Below are positions 20,828 through 30,357 of a DNA stretch of 64,000 nucleotides, piece by piece. The notes under the pieces are model-generated. The model worked only from the letters and a program-made list of their open reading frames with translations, was not told the origin of the DNA and made no database searches. Every line of letters begins with the position of its first letter. Positions within the stretch are counted from its first letter, which is position 1. Origin of the DNA: Candidatus Nitrotoga fabula (GTDB taxonomy: Bacteria; Pseudomonadota; Gammaproteobacteria; Burkholderiales; Gallionellaceae); the NCBI RefSeq assembly GCF_905221025.1, contig NZ_CAJNBL010000021.1, positions 1-64,000 on the forward strand, given 5' to 3'. The position numbers and the translations under genes were made by a program.

Positions 20828-20977
20828 TCAATTGTAATTGAATGGTTTTGATTGTAGTGGTTTGCCGGGAATGAACGGGCGGTCTTCCCTGCCGAATTGT
20901 AATGGATCAGGAATCAGGTAGTTTGCATGCAGAATGCTCACAAGGATTTTGTTTTCTCTGGGTGCAATGTTATTCAT
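20828..20977 (-). CDS. Possible small protein, unknown
   Basis: A 49-residue open frame in the gap between the pyrimidine cluster and prlC, on the opposite strand. It begins with ATG and has GGAG seven bases upstream, which is better than many annotated genes here. The predicted product is polar, proline-rich in its second half (PDPLQFGREDRPFIPGKP) and has no signal or membrane segment. I recognise no family. Conservation in relatives would be needed to accept it. Confidence 0.35.
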   Translation of the reverse strand: MNNIAPRENKILVSILHANYLIPDPLQFGREDRPFIPGKPLQSKPFNYN

Positions 20978-21139
20978 TGCCGTCTCCGGCTGTTGCAGGT
21001 TGAATCGTTTCAACCTGGTTAAATAGTTGTACATATCAGATATTGGAGTGATTGCAGATATTGTGCGGGTATGATCCGTATCTGGATTGGTTTTTTGTAA
21101 GAATAAAATGAATTGTGCATGAAAGGTTTTTTATACCAT

Positions 21140-23221
21140 ATGAACCCGTTACTTGATTTTTCCGGCTTGCCTCGTTTTACGGAAATCCGTTCCAAGCACG
21201 TTGCTCCAGCACTGGATCAGTTGTTAATGGAAAATTACGCATTGATCGAGCGATTGCTGGCCGATGCTTCTGTCCCTACCTGGAATAATTTCATACAGCC
21301 ATTAACGGATGCCAATGAGCGCTTGTCGCGATTATGGGGCCAGGTTTCGCATTTGAATGCGGTATTGAATTCCACCCCATTGCGTGAGGTATATAACGCC
21401 AACTTGCCCAGAGTTTCGCAGTATTACGCCGGACTGGCGCAGAATCTGGCGCTGTTCCAGAAAATGAAAGCGATACGTGCAAGTGCAGAATTCGGGACTT
21501 TAGGTGTGCCGCGCCAGAAAATTATTGAAAATCAGCTGCGTGACTTTCGCCTTGGAGGCGCAGAGTTGCCGCAAGCGGAAAAGGCACGCTTTCTCGCCAT
21601 CCAGGAGGAGTTATCCACATTATGCTCCCGTTTTTCCGATAACCTGCTAGATGCCACGAATGCTTATACATGGCTTGTAGAGGATGAGGCGGAGTTGTCC
21701 GGCATGCCGGCAGATGAACGTCAGGCTGCTGCAGAAGCCGCGCAAGAAGAAGGAAAAACGGGTTGGTTGTTTACTCTGAAGGCCCCGTCCTATGGTCCCC
21801 TTATGCAGTATGCGGACAATCGCGCGTTACGCAAGCGCATGTATGTTGCCTACAGCACTCGTGCCAGCGAGCTTTCGCCAAATGCAGTGGTGGATGGTCA
21901 GTCCAGGCCGGAATGGGATAATGCGCCGCTGATGCAGCAGATTATGAAGTTGCGAGCTGAAGAGGCGCATCTGCTGGGATTTGCAAATTTTGCCGAACTG
22001 TCACTGGAAACCAAGATGGCCAGTACACCGCAACAGGTAAATGATTTTCTGCGTAAGCTTGCGCAACGCGCCCGACCTTTTGCCGAGAGAGATCTGGCGG
22101 AGTTACGTGAATTTACCCATGAATGCCTAGGCATAACCGATTTGCAGACATGGGATATCAGTTATGCGAGCGAGCATTTGCGCCGGCAGCGGTATGCTTT
22201 TTCCGAGCAGGAGGTAAAACAATACTTTCCTGAAGATAAAGTATTGGAAGGGATGTTCAAGCTGGTCGAATCACTCTTTGGCTTGCATGTCCGGTCTGCA
22301 CCTGCGCCGTTATGGCACATGACAGTCAGCTTTTATGAAATCCTGGACAGCGAAGGCAGGCTGGTTGGTCAGTTCTATCTTGATCTATACGCACGCAGCA
22401 ACAAACGTGGAGGCGCATGGATGGATGATGCCATTACTCGCCGTCGCACTGCGGTTGGCATACAGACTCCCGTAGCTTATCTGAATTGTAATTTTGCTCC
22501 ACCAGTGGGAGACAGACAAGCGTACTTTACTCATGATGAAGTGATTACCCTGTTCCATGAATTTGGTCATGGGTTGCATCATATGCTGACGCAGGTCGAA
22601 GATCTCGGTGTATCGGGTATCAACGGGGTCGAATGGGATGCAGTGGAATTGCCCAGCCAGCTTATGGAAAATTTCTGCTGGGAGTGGGAGGTTTTGCAGG
22701 ATTTGACGAGGCATGTTGATACCGGGAAAAAATTACCGAGGGGGTTGTTTGACAAGATGCTTGCGGCAAAAAATTTTCAGAGTGGCTTGCAAACTTTGCG
22801 CCAGATAGAGTTTTCTTTGTTTGACATGCGTCTGCACAGCGATTTTGATCCAGATGGTGCACAAACTATCCAGCAACTTCTGGACGAAGTACGCAGTGAA
22901 GTGGCGGTATTGATACCACCGGCTTTCAATCGGTTTCCCAATAGTTTTTCTCATATTTTTTCCGGTGGTTATGCAGCAGGTTATTATAGTTACAAGTGGG
23001 CGGAAGTGTTGTCTGCAGATGCGTATAGCCTGTTTGAGGAAAGCGGGGTCCTAAATCTTGCGGTAGGCCTCCGCTTTCGCGATGAAGTGTTGGCGGTGGG
23101 AGGAAGTCGTGATGCAATGCAATCTTTCGTGTCATTCAGGGGACGCGAACCGAAAATTGATGCTCTGTTGAGGCACAGTGGCTTGCTGGTGGAAAATCTT
23201 CCCTTGGCTGGCTTGAGCTGA
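21140..23221 (+). CDS. prlC: Oligopeptidase A
   Basis: Cytoplasmic M3-family zinc metallopeptidase that degrades short peptides including cleaved signal peptides. The HEFGHGLHH zinc motif is near residue 475, followed by the third-ligand segment EWDAVELPSQLMENF and the substrate-loop FSHIFSGGYAAGYYSYKWAE. About 693 residues, the usual length. The ATG at 21140 gives the standard MNPLLDFSGLPRF start; an ATG at 21119 would add seven residues, and neither has an ideal ribosome site. It is followed closely by xth. Confidence 0.95.
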   Translation: MNPLLDFSGLPRFTEIRSKHVAPALDQLLMENYALIERLLADASVPTWNNFIQPLTDANERLSRLWGQVSHLNAVLNSTPLREVYNANLPRVSQYYAGLAQNLALFQKMKAIRASAEFGTLGVPRQKIIENQLRDFRLGGAELPQAEKARFLAIQEELSTLCSRFSDNLLDATNAYTWLVEDEAELSGMPADERQAAAEAAQEEGKTGWLFTLKAPSYGPLMQYADNRALRKRMYVAYSTRASELSPNAVVDGQSRPEWDNAPLMQQIMKLRAEEAHLLGFANFAELSLETKMASTPQQVNDFLRKLAQRARPFAERDLAELREFTHECLGITDLQTWDISYASEHLRRQRYAFSEQEVKQYFPEDKVLEGMFKLVESLFGLHVRSAPAPLWHMTVSFYEILDSEGRLVGQFYLDLYARSNKRGGAWMDDAITRRRTAVGIQTPVAYLNCNFAPPVGDRQAYFTHDEVITLFHEFGHGLHHMLTQVEDLGVSGINGVEWDAVELPSQLMENFCWEWEVLQDLTRHVDTGKKLPRGLFDKMLAAKNFQSGLQTLRQIEFSLFDMRLHSDFDPDGAQTIQQLLDEVRSEVAVLIPPAFNRFPNSFSHIFSGGYAAGYYSYKWAEVLSADAYSLFEESGVLNLAVGLRFRDEVLAVGGSRDAMQSFVSFRGREPKIDALLRHSGLLVENLPLAGLS

Positions 23222-23283
23222 ACCAGATCCATGAGGTCCGGAAAATTCTGTAATAAAAATTTTCTGCAGGATGGAGCGGATGT

Positions 23284-24051
23284 ATGAAGCTTGCAACATG
23301 GAATGTAAATTCATTGAAGGTGCGCCTGCCGCATGCGCTGGACTGGTTGGAAGCAAACCAGCCGGATGTGTTGTGTTTGCAAGAGACCAAGCAGGAGGAC
23401 AGTAAGTTTCCCCTGTCAGAACTGCAGCAGGCAGGATATCAGGCTGTGTTCAGCGGGCAAAGAACATATAACGGGGTGGCTATCATCAGCAAAGCAGTTC
23501 TTGAGGATGTAATGTGTGGCATACCTGATTTCCCAGACGAACAGCGCCGCGTGATCGCGGCAACGCTGAACGGCGTACGGGTAGTCTGTATTTATGCCCC
23601 GAATGGCCAAAGTGTGGGTTCGGAAAAATATCAGTACAAGCTGAGCTGGTATCTTGCCCTGCGGAAGTGGCTAAAGAACGAGCTGGTGTGCTATCCAAGG
23701 CTTGCGCTGCTTGGTGATTTCAACATTGCGCCTGAAGACCGGGATGTGCATGATCCCAAGGCATGGGAAGGAAATGTACTGGTGAGTGAACCGGAGCGTG
23801 CTGAATTCAGGGAGCTCGAACAGTTGGGGCTGAGAGACAGCTTTCGTCTTTTCGAGCAGCCGGAGAAATCCTATAGCTGGTGGGATTACCGCATGATGGC
23901 TTTTCGGCGCAACATGGGGCTGCGCATCGACCATATTTTATTGAGTGAGGTGCTGATTCCAGTCTGTACCGATTGCACCATAGACCGTGCGCCGCGCAAG
24001 CTGGAGCGCCCTTCAGACCATACTCCGGTGGTGGCGAATATTGTAATTTAG
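23284..24051 (+). CDS. xth: Exodeoxyribonuclease III
   Basis: AP endonuclease and 3'-exonuclease of base excision repair. The 255-residue protein has the fold's catalytic blocks in order: [22 protein letters not shown] with the metal-binding Glu, [23 protein letters not shown] and the terminal [10 protein letters not shown] with the active-site His. It starts 62 bases after prlC and converges on trpE. Confidence 0.95.
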   Translation: MKLATWNVNSLKVRLPHALDWLEANQPDVLCLQETKQEDSKFPLSELQQAGYQAVFSGQRTYNGVAIISKAVLEDVMCGIPDFPDEQRRVIAATLNGVRVVCIYAPNGQSVGSEKYQYKLSWYLALRKWLKNELVCYPRLALLGDFNIAPEDRDVHDPKAWEGNVLVSEPERAEFRELEQLGLRDSFRLFEQPEKSYSWWDYRMMAFRRNMGLRIDHILLSEVLIPVCTDCTIDRAPRKLERPSDHTPVVANIVI

Positions 24052-24064
24052 ATTTTTGAGAAAG

Positions 24065-24120
24065 AGTCTATACCTCGGGTTATCAATGAGAATGTAATGA
24101 TACATTGATTTTTATAGACT
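24065..24120. terminator. Putative bidirectional terminator between xth and trpE
   Basis: Nested inverted repeats lie between the convergent genes: AGTCTATA (24065-24072) with TATAGACT (24113-24120), and inside them ATCAATG (24082-24088) with CATTGAT (24103-24109). T-rich stretches flank both sides. The outer arm overlaps the trpE stop. The stems are AT-rich, so strength is uncertain. Confidence 0.4.
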
Positions 24121-25629
24121 ATTTTCTGATTCATCTGTGTTATCCAGACCGGCGAGTACCATTTCTGCTGCACGCAGCACAGCGCGCGCCTTGTTCTGCG
24201 TCTCGGTCCATTCGCTGTCCGGTACCGAGTCTGCCACCAGGCCGCCCCCGGACTGAACATAGAGGACGCCTGACTTGATCACTGCGGTACGGATTGCGAT
24301 GGCAAGATCCATGTCTCCGTTGAAAGCGAGGTAGCCGACCGCTCCCGCATAGATGCCGCGTTTAGAAGGTTCCAGTTCATCAATAACTTCCATTGCGCGT
24401 ATCTTGCTGGCGCCGCTTACCGTACCGGCAGGAAAAGTCGCTTTTAATACCTCAATGGCATCCAGTCCGGGTTTAAGTGTCCCTTCGACGTTCGATACGA
24501 TGTGCATCACATGTGAATATTTCTCAATAACCATTTTTTCGGTGAGCCGTACAGTTCCATGCTGTGCGACACGCCCAACGTCATTTCGCCCCAGATCAAT
24601 GAGCATCAGGTGTTCTGCCAATTCTTTAGGGTCGGCCAGAAGTTCCTGCGCCAGTTCTGCGTCCTGTTGTGGCGTCTTGCCGCGTGGACGGGTACCGGCA
24701 ATGGGACGCACGGTGACGCTGTTTCCTTCCAGGCGTACCAGAATTTCCGGTGAAGCACCAACCACATGGTGGTCGCCCATGTCGTAATAGAACATATATG
24801 GCGAAGGGTTTATGGAACGCAGCGCCCGGTAAAGGTTGAGAGGGGATGCTGGGAATGGCTGGCTCATGCGTTGTGAAGGTACAACCTGCATGATGTCGCC
24901 TTCAAGTATGTAGTGCTTGGCTTTTTCTACCGCTTTTTTATAGGCATCCTCTCCGAATTCCGATACTGCTTGCTGGGGTGGGAATTGCGGGGCATTCGGG
25001 ATGGCCACAGGCTGGCGCAGCAATAAGGCCAGTTCTCGCAGGCGCTGACGAGCCAGATCATAGGCATCTTGCAGTTCCGGGTTGGCATATACGATGAAGG
25101 TGAGTTTTCCGGATAGGTTATCCACTACCGCCAGTTGTTCGGTGAGCATCAGCAGGATATCCGGCGTGCCGAGTATGTCAGGTTTTTGTGATTTGGCCAG
25201 GCGTGGCTCGATATAGCGTATGGTTTCATACCCGAAATAGCCTGCTAGCCCGCCAGTAAAGCGGGGCAGTTCAGAGAGAGGGGCAACCTTGAAACGTGAT
25301 CGGTAATCCTTGATGAAATCGAGTGGATTGTCTGCATGAATAGTGGTGTCGCCTGCCGGGCCATGGATCGTGACCTGTGTACCACGCACAGATATGTGCG
25401 TATCGGCGGGCAGGCCAATGAAGGAATACCGGCCGAAGCGTTCGCCGCCCTGTACTGACTCCAGCAGATAGGAATAGGGTTTATTGGCGAGCTTGAGATA
25501 AAGTGACAGCGGTGTGTCCAAATCTGCAAATGTTTCGGAAACCAAAGGGATGCGGTTATATCCCTGCTTGGCAAGGTGATCGAAGAGTTGCTTTGAGATT
25601 GGATTTAACACGAATTGCTCCTGGTTCAA
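24112..25629 (-). CDS. trpE: Anthranilate synthase component I
   Basis: Converts chorismate to anthranilate with the TrpG amidotransferase. The 505-residue chain shows the N-terminal allosteric LLES element, then the chorismate-binding C-terminal half: [55 protein letters not shown] and [16 protein letters not shown]. The [16 protein letters not shown] element suggests tryptophan feedback inhibition (family knowledge). No trpG lies next to it here. I found no Trp-rich leader peptide upstream. It follows gph and rpe on the same strand, an order seen in other proteobacteria. Confidence 0.96.
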   Translation of the reverse strand: MNQEQFVLNPISKQLFDHLAKQGYNRIPLVSETFADLDTPLSLYLKLANKPYSYLLESVQGGERFGRYSFIGLPADTHISVRGTQVTIHGPAGDTTIHADNPLDFIKDYRSRFKVAPLSELPRFTGGLAGYFGYETIRYIEPRLAKSQKPDILGTPDILLMLTEQLAVVDNLSGKLTFIVYANPELQDAYDLARQRLRELALLLRQPVAIPNAPQFPPQQAVSEFGEDAYKKAVEKAKHYILEGDIMQVVPSQRMSQPFPASPLNLYRALRSINPSPYMFYYDMGDHHVVGASPEILVRLEGNSVTVRPIAGTRPRGKTPQQDAELAQELLADPKELAEHLMLIDLGRNDVGRVAQHGTVRLTEKMVIEKYSHVMHIVSNVEGTLKPGLDAIEVLKATFPAGTVSGASKIRAMEVIDELEPSKRGIYAGAVGYLAFNGDMDLAIAIRTAVIKSGVLYVQSGGGLVADSVPDSEWTETQNKARAVLRAAEMVLAGLDNTDESENSL

Positions 25630-25743
25630 GAAATAGGAAAAAGGCTGTCCTATGATGAATGCAGTCCTGATTCAGAGGTGGCGATCATCTTTGTTATGAT
25701 AGAAGCCTTCAATCAGATTTTGAAATTTTCGTGTGTCATCGGG

Positions 25744-26430
25744 TTATGCTTTTTGAATTAACTTCATGGCATCTGGAAGTGTGTCAATTACCGCGTCAAG
25801 ATCAAGGGTGTCCACTGGTTCTCCATGATTGTATCCGTAGGGCACACAAATAACCGGACAACCTGCTGCGCGTGCAGCAACTGTGTCATTGAGCGAATCG
25901 CCAATCAGCAAAACCTGCTCAACGGGAACGCGGAAGAACTGGGCTGCATGCAGCAATGGCATCGGGTGTGGTTTTTTCTCCGGCAGGCTATCACCAGAAA
26001 GTACAAGCTCGAAATAATGTGCAAGCCCTGTACCTTCAAGCAGGGGTTCGGTAAATGATTTCAACTTGTTGGTAATGCACCCTAGATGGAATTTGGCTGC
26101 CCTCATGGCGTCAAGTCCAGCAATGACCCCGTCGAATGGTTTGCTTTGCAAGAGCAGTTCATGATAATGCCGTTCAAAAATCGGGAGTGCCTGGTTAAAC
26201 AATCCAGCGTCCGGTTCAGCATGCATATCGCCGGTCAGAGCACGTTTAACCAGCCAGCTTACGCCGTTGCCGATATAGCTAACCAGCAGGTCTTGTGAAA
26301 CGGCAGGGCGTCCCATTTCATCCAGCATGCGATTGGCTGCAGCAGCCAGTTCAGGAGCGGTGTGAAGCAATGTGCCATCCAGATCTATCAGAATGGCGGA
26401 AATGCTGAGTGGGAAATTTGTGTGTGACAT
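25744..26430 (-). CDS. gph: Phosphoglycolate phosphatase
   Basis: HAD-superfamily phosphatase that removes 2-phosphoglycolate, produced by RuBisCO oxygenation or by DNA 3'-end repair. The DLDGTLLHT nucleophile motif is at residues 16-24, a small helical cap follows, then the Lys of motif III and GDSLNDTVAARAAGCP as motif IV. 228 residues. Its ATG overlaps the rpe stop by one base, so the two are coupled. The rpe-gph pairing would suit a Calvin-cycle organism but is also common in heterotrophs. Confidence 0.93.
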   Translation of the reverse strand: MSHTNFPLSISAILIDLDGTLLHTAPELAAAANRMLDEMGRPAVSQDLLVSYIGNGVSWLVKRALTGDMHAEPDAGLFNQALPIFERHYHELLLQSKPFDGVIAGLDAMRAAKFHLGCITNKLKSFTEPLLEGTGLAHYFELVLSGDSLPEKKPHPMPLLHAAQFFRVPVEQVLLIGDSLNDTVAARAAGCPVICVPYGYNHGEPVDTLDLDAVIDTLPDAMKLIQKA

Positions 26431-27113
26431 TATTTGCCTGCTTTAGCCAGCTCGGAGCGCAGAGCGGCGATGATGGAGTCGTAGCGGTGTGGGTCGGTAT
26501 CTTTGCCAGCTCCATATACAGCAGAGCCAGCTACGAAAGTATCGCAACCTGCCTTAGCGATTTCTGCAATATTGTTCGTGTTTACGCCGCCGTCGATTTC
26601 CAGCATGATGTCCCGTCCGCTTTCATTTATTTTTTGTCGAGCACTACGCAGTTTATCCAGTGCGCTAGGAATAAATTTCTGTCCGCCAAAGCCGGGGTTA
26701 ACGGACATGATCAGAATTAGGTCGATTTTATCCATGACATGGTCAAGATAGCTCAGGGGGGTGCTGGGATTGAAGACCAGTCCGGCCTTGCATCCATGCT
26801 CCTGGATCAGACCGATCGTGCGGTCGACGTGTTCAGATGCTTCGGGGTGGAAAGAGATGATGTTGGCACCGGCCTTTGCAAAATCCGGAATGATGCGATC
26901 CACTGGTTTGACCATCAGGTGTACATCGATTGGTGCTTGGGTAACTGGGCGTATGGCGGAGCAGACCAGCGGACCAATGGTCAAATTAGGTACATAATGG
27001 TTGTCCATTACATCGAAGTGGATGATGTCCGCGCCGGAAGCAATGACATTGGCTACTTCTTCACCGAGTTTGGCAAAGTTGGCGGAGAGAATGCTGGGTG
27101 CAATTTTGTACAT
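26430..27113 (-). CDS. rpe: Ribulose-phosphate 3-epimerase
   Basis: Interconverts ribulose 5-phosphate and xylulose 5-phosphate in the pentose phosphate and Calvin routes. TIM barrel of about 227 residues with [10 protein letters not shown] at the start, the metal-binding [31 protein letters not shown] and the phosphate loop VAGSAVYGA. The frame is open 26 codons further upstream (27191), but ATG 27113 gives the standard IAPSILSA start and has AAAGG before it. Confidence 0.96.
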   Translation of the reverse strand: MYKIAPSILSANFAKLGEEVANVIASGADIIHFDVMDNHYVPNLTIGPLVCSAIRPVTQAPIDVHLMVKPVDRIIPDFAKAGANIISFHPEASEHVDRTIGLIQEHGCKAGLVFNPSTPLSYLDHVMDKIDLILIMSVNPGFGGQKFIPSALDKLRSARQKINESGRDIMLEIDGGVNTNNIAEIAKAGCDTFVAGSAVYGAGKDTDPHRYDSIIAALRSELAKAGK

Positions 27114-27341
27114 GGAGAAGCCTTTGACTAGTTTAACTTTTAAATTGCGCATTCTACCCGAAACTTTGCCCATGATTACATTCAATGACATTCAGGTCGC
27201 TACTTTTATCACGTCATGAGCTGTTCCCGTCATAGAATCTTGAAGTAAACATTGGATTGATAGTTTTCGTGATGGGGAAGAGTATTTTCAATTCCGTGGA
27301 TTGCTGGCTGTCAATGGACGGACAAAAAATCGCTCCCGACC

Positions 27342-28718
27342 TCATGATTCGTTTTGATATGTTCCTCCATATCGCTGCAGCAACTTGAGCATGGCTGCAG
27401 TTTTGTCCAAGGTTTCCTGATATTCTTCATCAGTGCGCGAATCGGCAATGATGCCTCCGCCTGCCCAGAACTGAATTTCGTTATTGGCAAATACCAGTGT
27501 ACGAATAGTAATATTGCTATCCATATTGCCGTCGAATCCGACGTATCCAATTGCACCGCAATATATTCCGCGTCTATGTGGTTCGATTTCTTCGATTATT
27601 TGCATTGCACGTTGTTTGGGGGCACCTGTTACAGAACCTCCCGGAAAGCAGTCTTGCAGCAGTGCTAGCGCATCACGTCCTGGTGCAAGCTGGCCGGTTA
27701 TGGTGCTGACCAAATGGTGTACTTGGGCAAATTCTGTTACTTTGAATAGCTTGGGTACTTGGATTGAACCATAGTTGCAACATTTACCCAGATCGTTTCG
27801 CAGTAAATCAACAATCATTAGATTTTCGGCACGATCTTTCGCGCTCTGGCCGAGTGCTTCTGCCACTTTTTTGTCTTCGACCGGATCATGAATGGCGCGT
27901 GCACGTGTTCCTTTGATGGGACTGGTTTGAACTTTCCCAGCTTGAATTTGCAAAAATTGTTCCGGAGAAGCGCATAGAATTTGTACTTGTGGGAAATTAA
28001 GAAATGCAGCATAAGGAGCGGGACTTAATTGTCGCAAATCCAGGTATGCGGCGAAAGAATTCCCAGAAGCAGGTGCGGCAAACCGCTGTGCAAGGTTTAC
28101 TTGGTAACAGTCGCCTGTATATAGATAGCGTTGTACAGTTTTAAATGCAGATTCATATTTTGTGCGGCTAAGGTTTGACTGGATTTCTCCATGCACTTTG
28201 AATTTTTCTTTGGGCATGGGGCGGTTTTGCTGGAGCCGTGCAAGTATTTGGGGTAAAACTTTTTCCGTAGTTGGATCGCGTTGCTGCGATACCAGATGTG
28301 CACTTTTTTCCAGGTGATCCAGAACAATTGCCCAGTCATATATGCCAGTCATCATGTCTGGAAGGCATTCCTGATTTTGTGTCTGGGCAGGCAGATGAAT
28401 CATTCGCCGCGCCAGATCGTAGCCCCAATACCCTAATGCACCACCTGTAAAGGGGAAGCCTGGTATAGCCGCGATGGGAGTGCCCAGTTCTTGGCGCAAA
28501 AGTTCGAACGGGTCAGACACTGAGTGTTGCACATTGGTTGTCTTTGCAATTTCGGTACATGGACCACAGGTGACCAAGGTTGTGACTGGCTGCGCGCACA
28601 GAATATCGAAGCGTCCGTTTCCGCAGCTATCAAGCCATGCTGCCCAAGGTAAATCTGCTATGGCCCTGTAGTATGGGGTGGCATCCTGTGCATAGGGAAG
28701 TGGAGAACAGTAGAACAT
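27342..28718 (-). CDS. pabB: Aminodeoxychorismate synthase component I
   Basis: Makes 4-amino-4-deoxychorismate for folate with a PabA/TrpG glutaminase. It is a TrpE paralogue of 458 residues; the chorismate-binding half shows TGDCYQVNLAQRF, PIKGTRARAIHD, DLLRNDLGKCC, CFPGGSVTGAPKQRAMQIIEEIEP and WAGGGIIADSRTDEEY. The PIKGTRAR Lys replaces the Ala/Thr region typical of TrpE, which distinguishes PabB. No C-terminal lyase domain is fused, so PabC must be elsewhere. Confidence 0.92.
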   Translation of the reverse strand: MFYCSPLPYAQDATPYYRAIADLPWAAWLDSCGNGRFDILCAQPVTTLVTCGPCTEIAKTTNVQHSVSDPFELLRQELGTPIAAIPGFPFTGGALGYWGYDLARRMIHLPAQTQNQECLPDMMTGIYDWAIVLDHLEKSAHLVSQQRDPTTEKVLPQILARLQQNRPMPKEKFKVHGEIQSNLSRTKYESAFKTVQRYLYTGDCYQVNLAQRFAAPASGNSFAAYLDLRQLSPAPYAAFLNFPQVQILCASPEQFLQIQAGKVQTSPIKGTRARAIHDPVEDKKVAEALGQSAKDRAENLMIVDLLRNDLGKCCNYGSIQVPKLFKVTEFAQVHHLVSTITGQLAPGRDALALLQDCFPGGSVTGAPKQRAMQIIEEIEPHRRGIYCGAIGYVGFDGNMDSNITIRTLVFANNEIQFWAGGGIIADSRTDEEYQETLDKTAAMLKLLQRYGGTYQNES

Positions 28719-29110
28719 TCTAGGTGCTGTATATTTGATGGAATAACTATCTGTCCTTTCTGATTAGCGCAGTTTGAAAAGTCAGATACGAAATTTAAAT
28801 TTACTCAAATAATAAAGTTGGGAATGAGATATTGATTTCTGGAAGAAGGCTGGTACATTCAGCAGTGGGGTGGTGTGAATATAGATTATTCGGAAATTCC
28901 GCTCCATGAACGGTTTTCTGATGACGTCAGGCTGTCGGCTATAGCGGCAGTTTAGTTTGCGCTCTAAACACTGCAGATTAAATCAGGATTGCGAAAGTGG
29001 AATTTTTTCTAATCTAAATTAGCTATTTCCCGTCTGTTTTTTAGTTTGTACGGGTAATTATCTAGGTGGAAAGTAGGTGCTATGCTCCACGGAGGGTAAG
29101 CTTCAAGAAT
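28719..29110. other. Intergenic region between rpoZ and pabB
   Basis: About 390 bases without a supportable gene. The sequence is AT-rich with only short imperfect hairpins (for example CCCGT/ACGGG around 29031-29055). Where many proteobacteria have spoT after rpoZ, nothing resembling it is present here. The pabB promoter probably lies in this stretch. Confidence 0.5.
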
Positions 29111-29317
29111 TCAGGAAACTCCGCGGGTGAGAATTTCAACCCCAACTTTCCCTTCACTGATTTCACGCAGGGCGATTACCGTTGGTTTGTCCTTGCATTG
29201 CTCTACAAGATAGCTAGCACCGTTTGCCAACTGGCGTGCGCGATAGGCAGCAGCCAGTGTGAGTTCAAATCGGTTTGGAATGTTAATCAGGCAGTCATCC
29301 ATTGTTATACGTGCCAT
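29111..29317 (-). CDS. rpoZ: RNA polymerase omega subunit
   Basis: The small subunit that helps fold and assemble beta-prime. The 68-residue product is recognisable throughout: [10 protein letters not shown] at the start, [16 protein letters not shown] with the conserved RARQ helix, and [14 protein letters not shown]. It lies 14 bases after gmk on the same strand, the usual gmk-rpoZ pair. Confidence 0.95.
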   Translation of the reverse strand: MARITMDDCLINIPNRFELTLAAAYRARQLANGASYLVEQCKDKPTVIALREISEGKVGVEILTRGVS

Positions 29318-29331
29318 GGGTCTTTTGCTCC

Positions 29332-29940
29332 TTATTGCAGTTGATCTATTAGTGTGTGTTGGCGTGCTAGTTGCCTGTCGCGCCGAAGCCCTGTGGCAAC
29401 GACAACAGCATTTAACTGCTGCAGGGCAATTTCCAGTTGATCGTTAATAATAACATAATCAAACTCTCCGACGTGCGCAATGTCTTCTTTTGCGGCGTTA
29501 AGGCGTTGCATGATTACATAGGGTTCATCCTGCCCACGAGCTTGCAAACGACTCTCCAGTGCCTTCAGGGATGGAGGGAGGATAAAAATGCTGATGCAAT
29601 CCGAAAATGCAAGTCGTATTTGCGCAGCGCCCTGCCAATCAATTTCCAGTAAGATGTCATTTCCTTTCGAAATCTCTGTCTCGATCCATGATTTTGATGT
29701 CCCATAAAGATTGCCATATACTTCCGCGTATTCCAGAAAATCCCCATGTTTTTGCATGGCCAGGAAATTTGCATGGTCGATGAAGTGATAGTCTTTTCCC
29801 TCGGTTTCGCCGGGACGCGGTGTTCGTGTAGTATAGGAAACGGACAATTTAATTTCCTGGTTGCAGGCTAGCAGCGCATGAACCAGGCTGGTTTTCCCGG
29901 CTCCGGAAGGCGCGCTGACGATGAAAAGGTTTCCCTGCAT
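29332..29940 (-). CDS. gmk: Guanylate kinase
   Basis: Phosphorylates GMP to GDP. The P-loop [11 protein letters not shown] is at residues 9-19, followed by the GMP-binding [19 protein letters not shown] segment and the DWQGAAQIR region. About 202 residues from ATG 29940; the open frame begins at 30000 but its first 20 residues are not family-like. Paired with rpoZ; usually preceded by yicC, which is not found here. Confidence 0.95.
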   Translation of the reverse strand: MQGNLFIVSAPSGAGKTSLVHALLACNQEIKLSVSYTTRTPRPGETEGKDYHFIDHANFLAMQKHGDFLEYAEVYGNLYGTSKSWIETEISKGNDILLEIDWQGAAQIRLAFSDCISIFILPPSLKALESRLQARGQDEPYVIMQRLNAAKEDIAHVGEFDYVIINDQLEIALQQLNAVVVATGLRRDRQLARQHTLIDQLQ

Positions 29941-30357
29941 ATTATTCTTTAAATCCGATAGTTTTATTAAAAGCCGGATGACAATTAAATCCCAAAGCAT
30001 GCCTGTATGCTTTGACGTGTTAATTTTACCATCATTGCAGTAAAGTCAAAAATAACTCCATATTTGTTAATGTCCTGAAGTCCGTGTATTGGCCCTTCAA
30101 GCTGAAGTGCTGCAATTGCATTTAGTAGTGAATGGGCCGATTGTTTTCCTGTGGCACCCGGTGCTTGGTTATATCTGATGCAGCAGGCATGTGACAACCC
30201 AGAATAATATCTGGGTAAAGGTTTATGGTTGCCGTGCGGTCGTAGACAGGGTAATATTCCCGCCCTTTCGCCTTGTTTTTTGCAGGTACAGCAATGCAGG
30301 AATAGCGTTGTGGCGGAGTGCCGCCACATTAGATTAATTTTGGGTTAATGATTTTTA
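29941..30357. other. Divergent intergenic region, gmk / gltB
   Basis: About 417 bases between the divergent gmk and gltB start regions. A minus-strand open frame of 114 codons (29985-30329) fills most of it, but its product is Cys/His-rich, resembles nothing I know and lacks a ribosome site, so I do not call it a gene. An ACCCAG/CTGGGT palindrome and a strong hairpin (30309-30328) may be regulatory. Confidence 0.45.
30309..30328. repeat. Hairpin upstream of gltB
   Basis: TGTGGCGG (30309-30316) and CCGCCACA (30321-30328) form a perfect 8-bp GC-rich stem with a 4-base AGTG loop, 29 bases before the gltB ATG. It may be a leader hairpin affecting gltB translation or a protein-binding site. Confidence 0.5.

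Noticed and set aside
25630-25743. Possible trp attenuator upstream of trpE
   Set aside because: No short leader frame with tandem Trp codons and no competing hairpins were found.
29985-30329. Minus-strand open frame of 114 codons between gmk and gltB
   Set aside because: Cys/His-rich unnatural composition, no ribosome site, no family; probably chance despite filling the gap.
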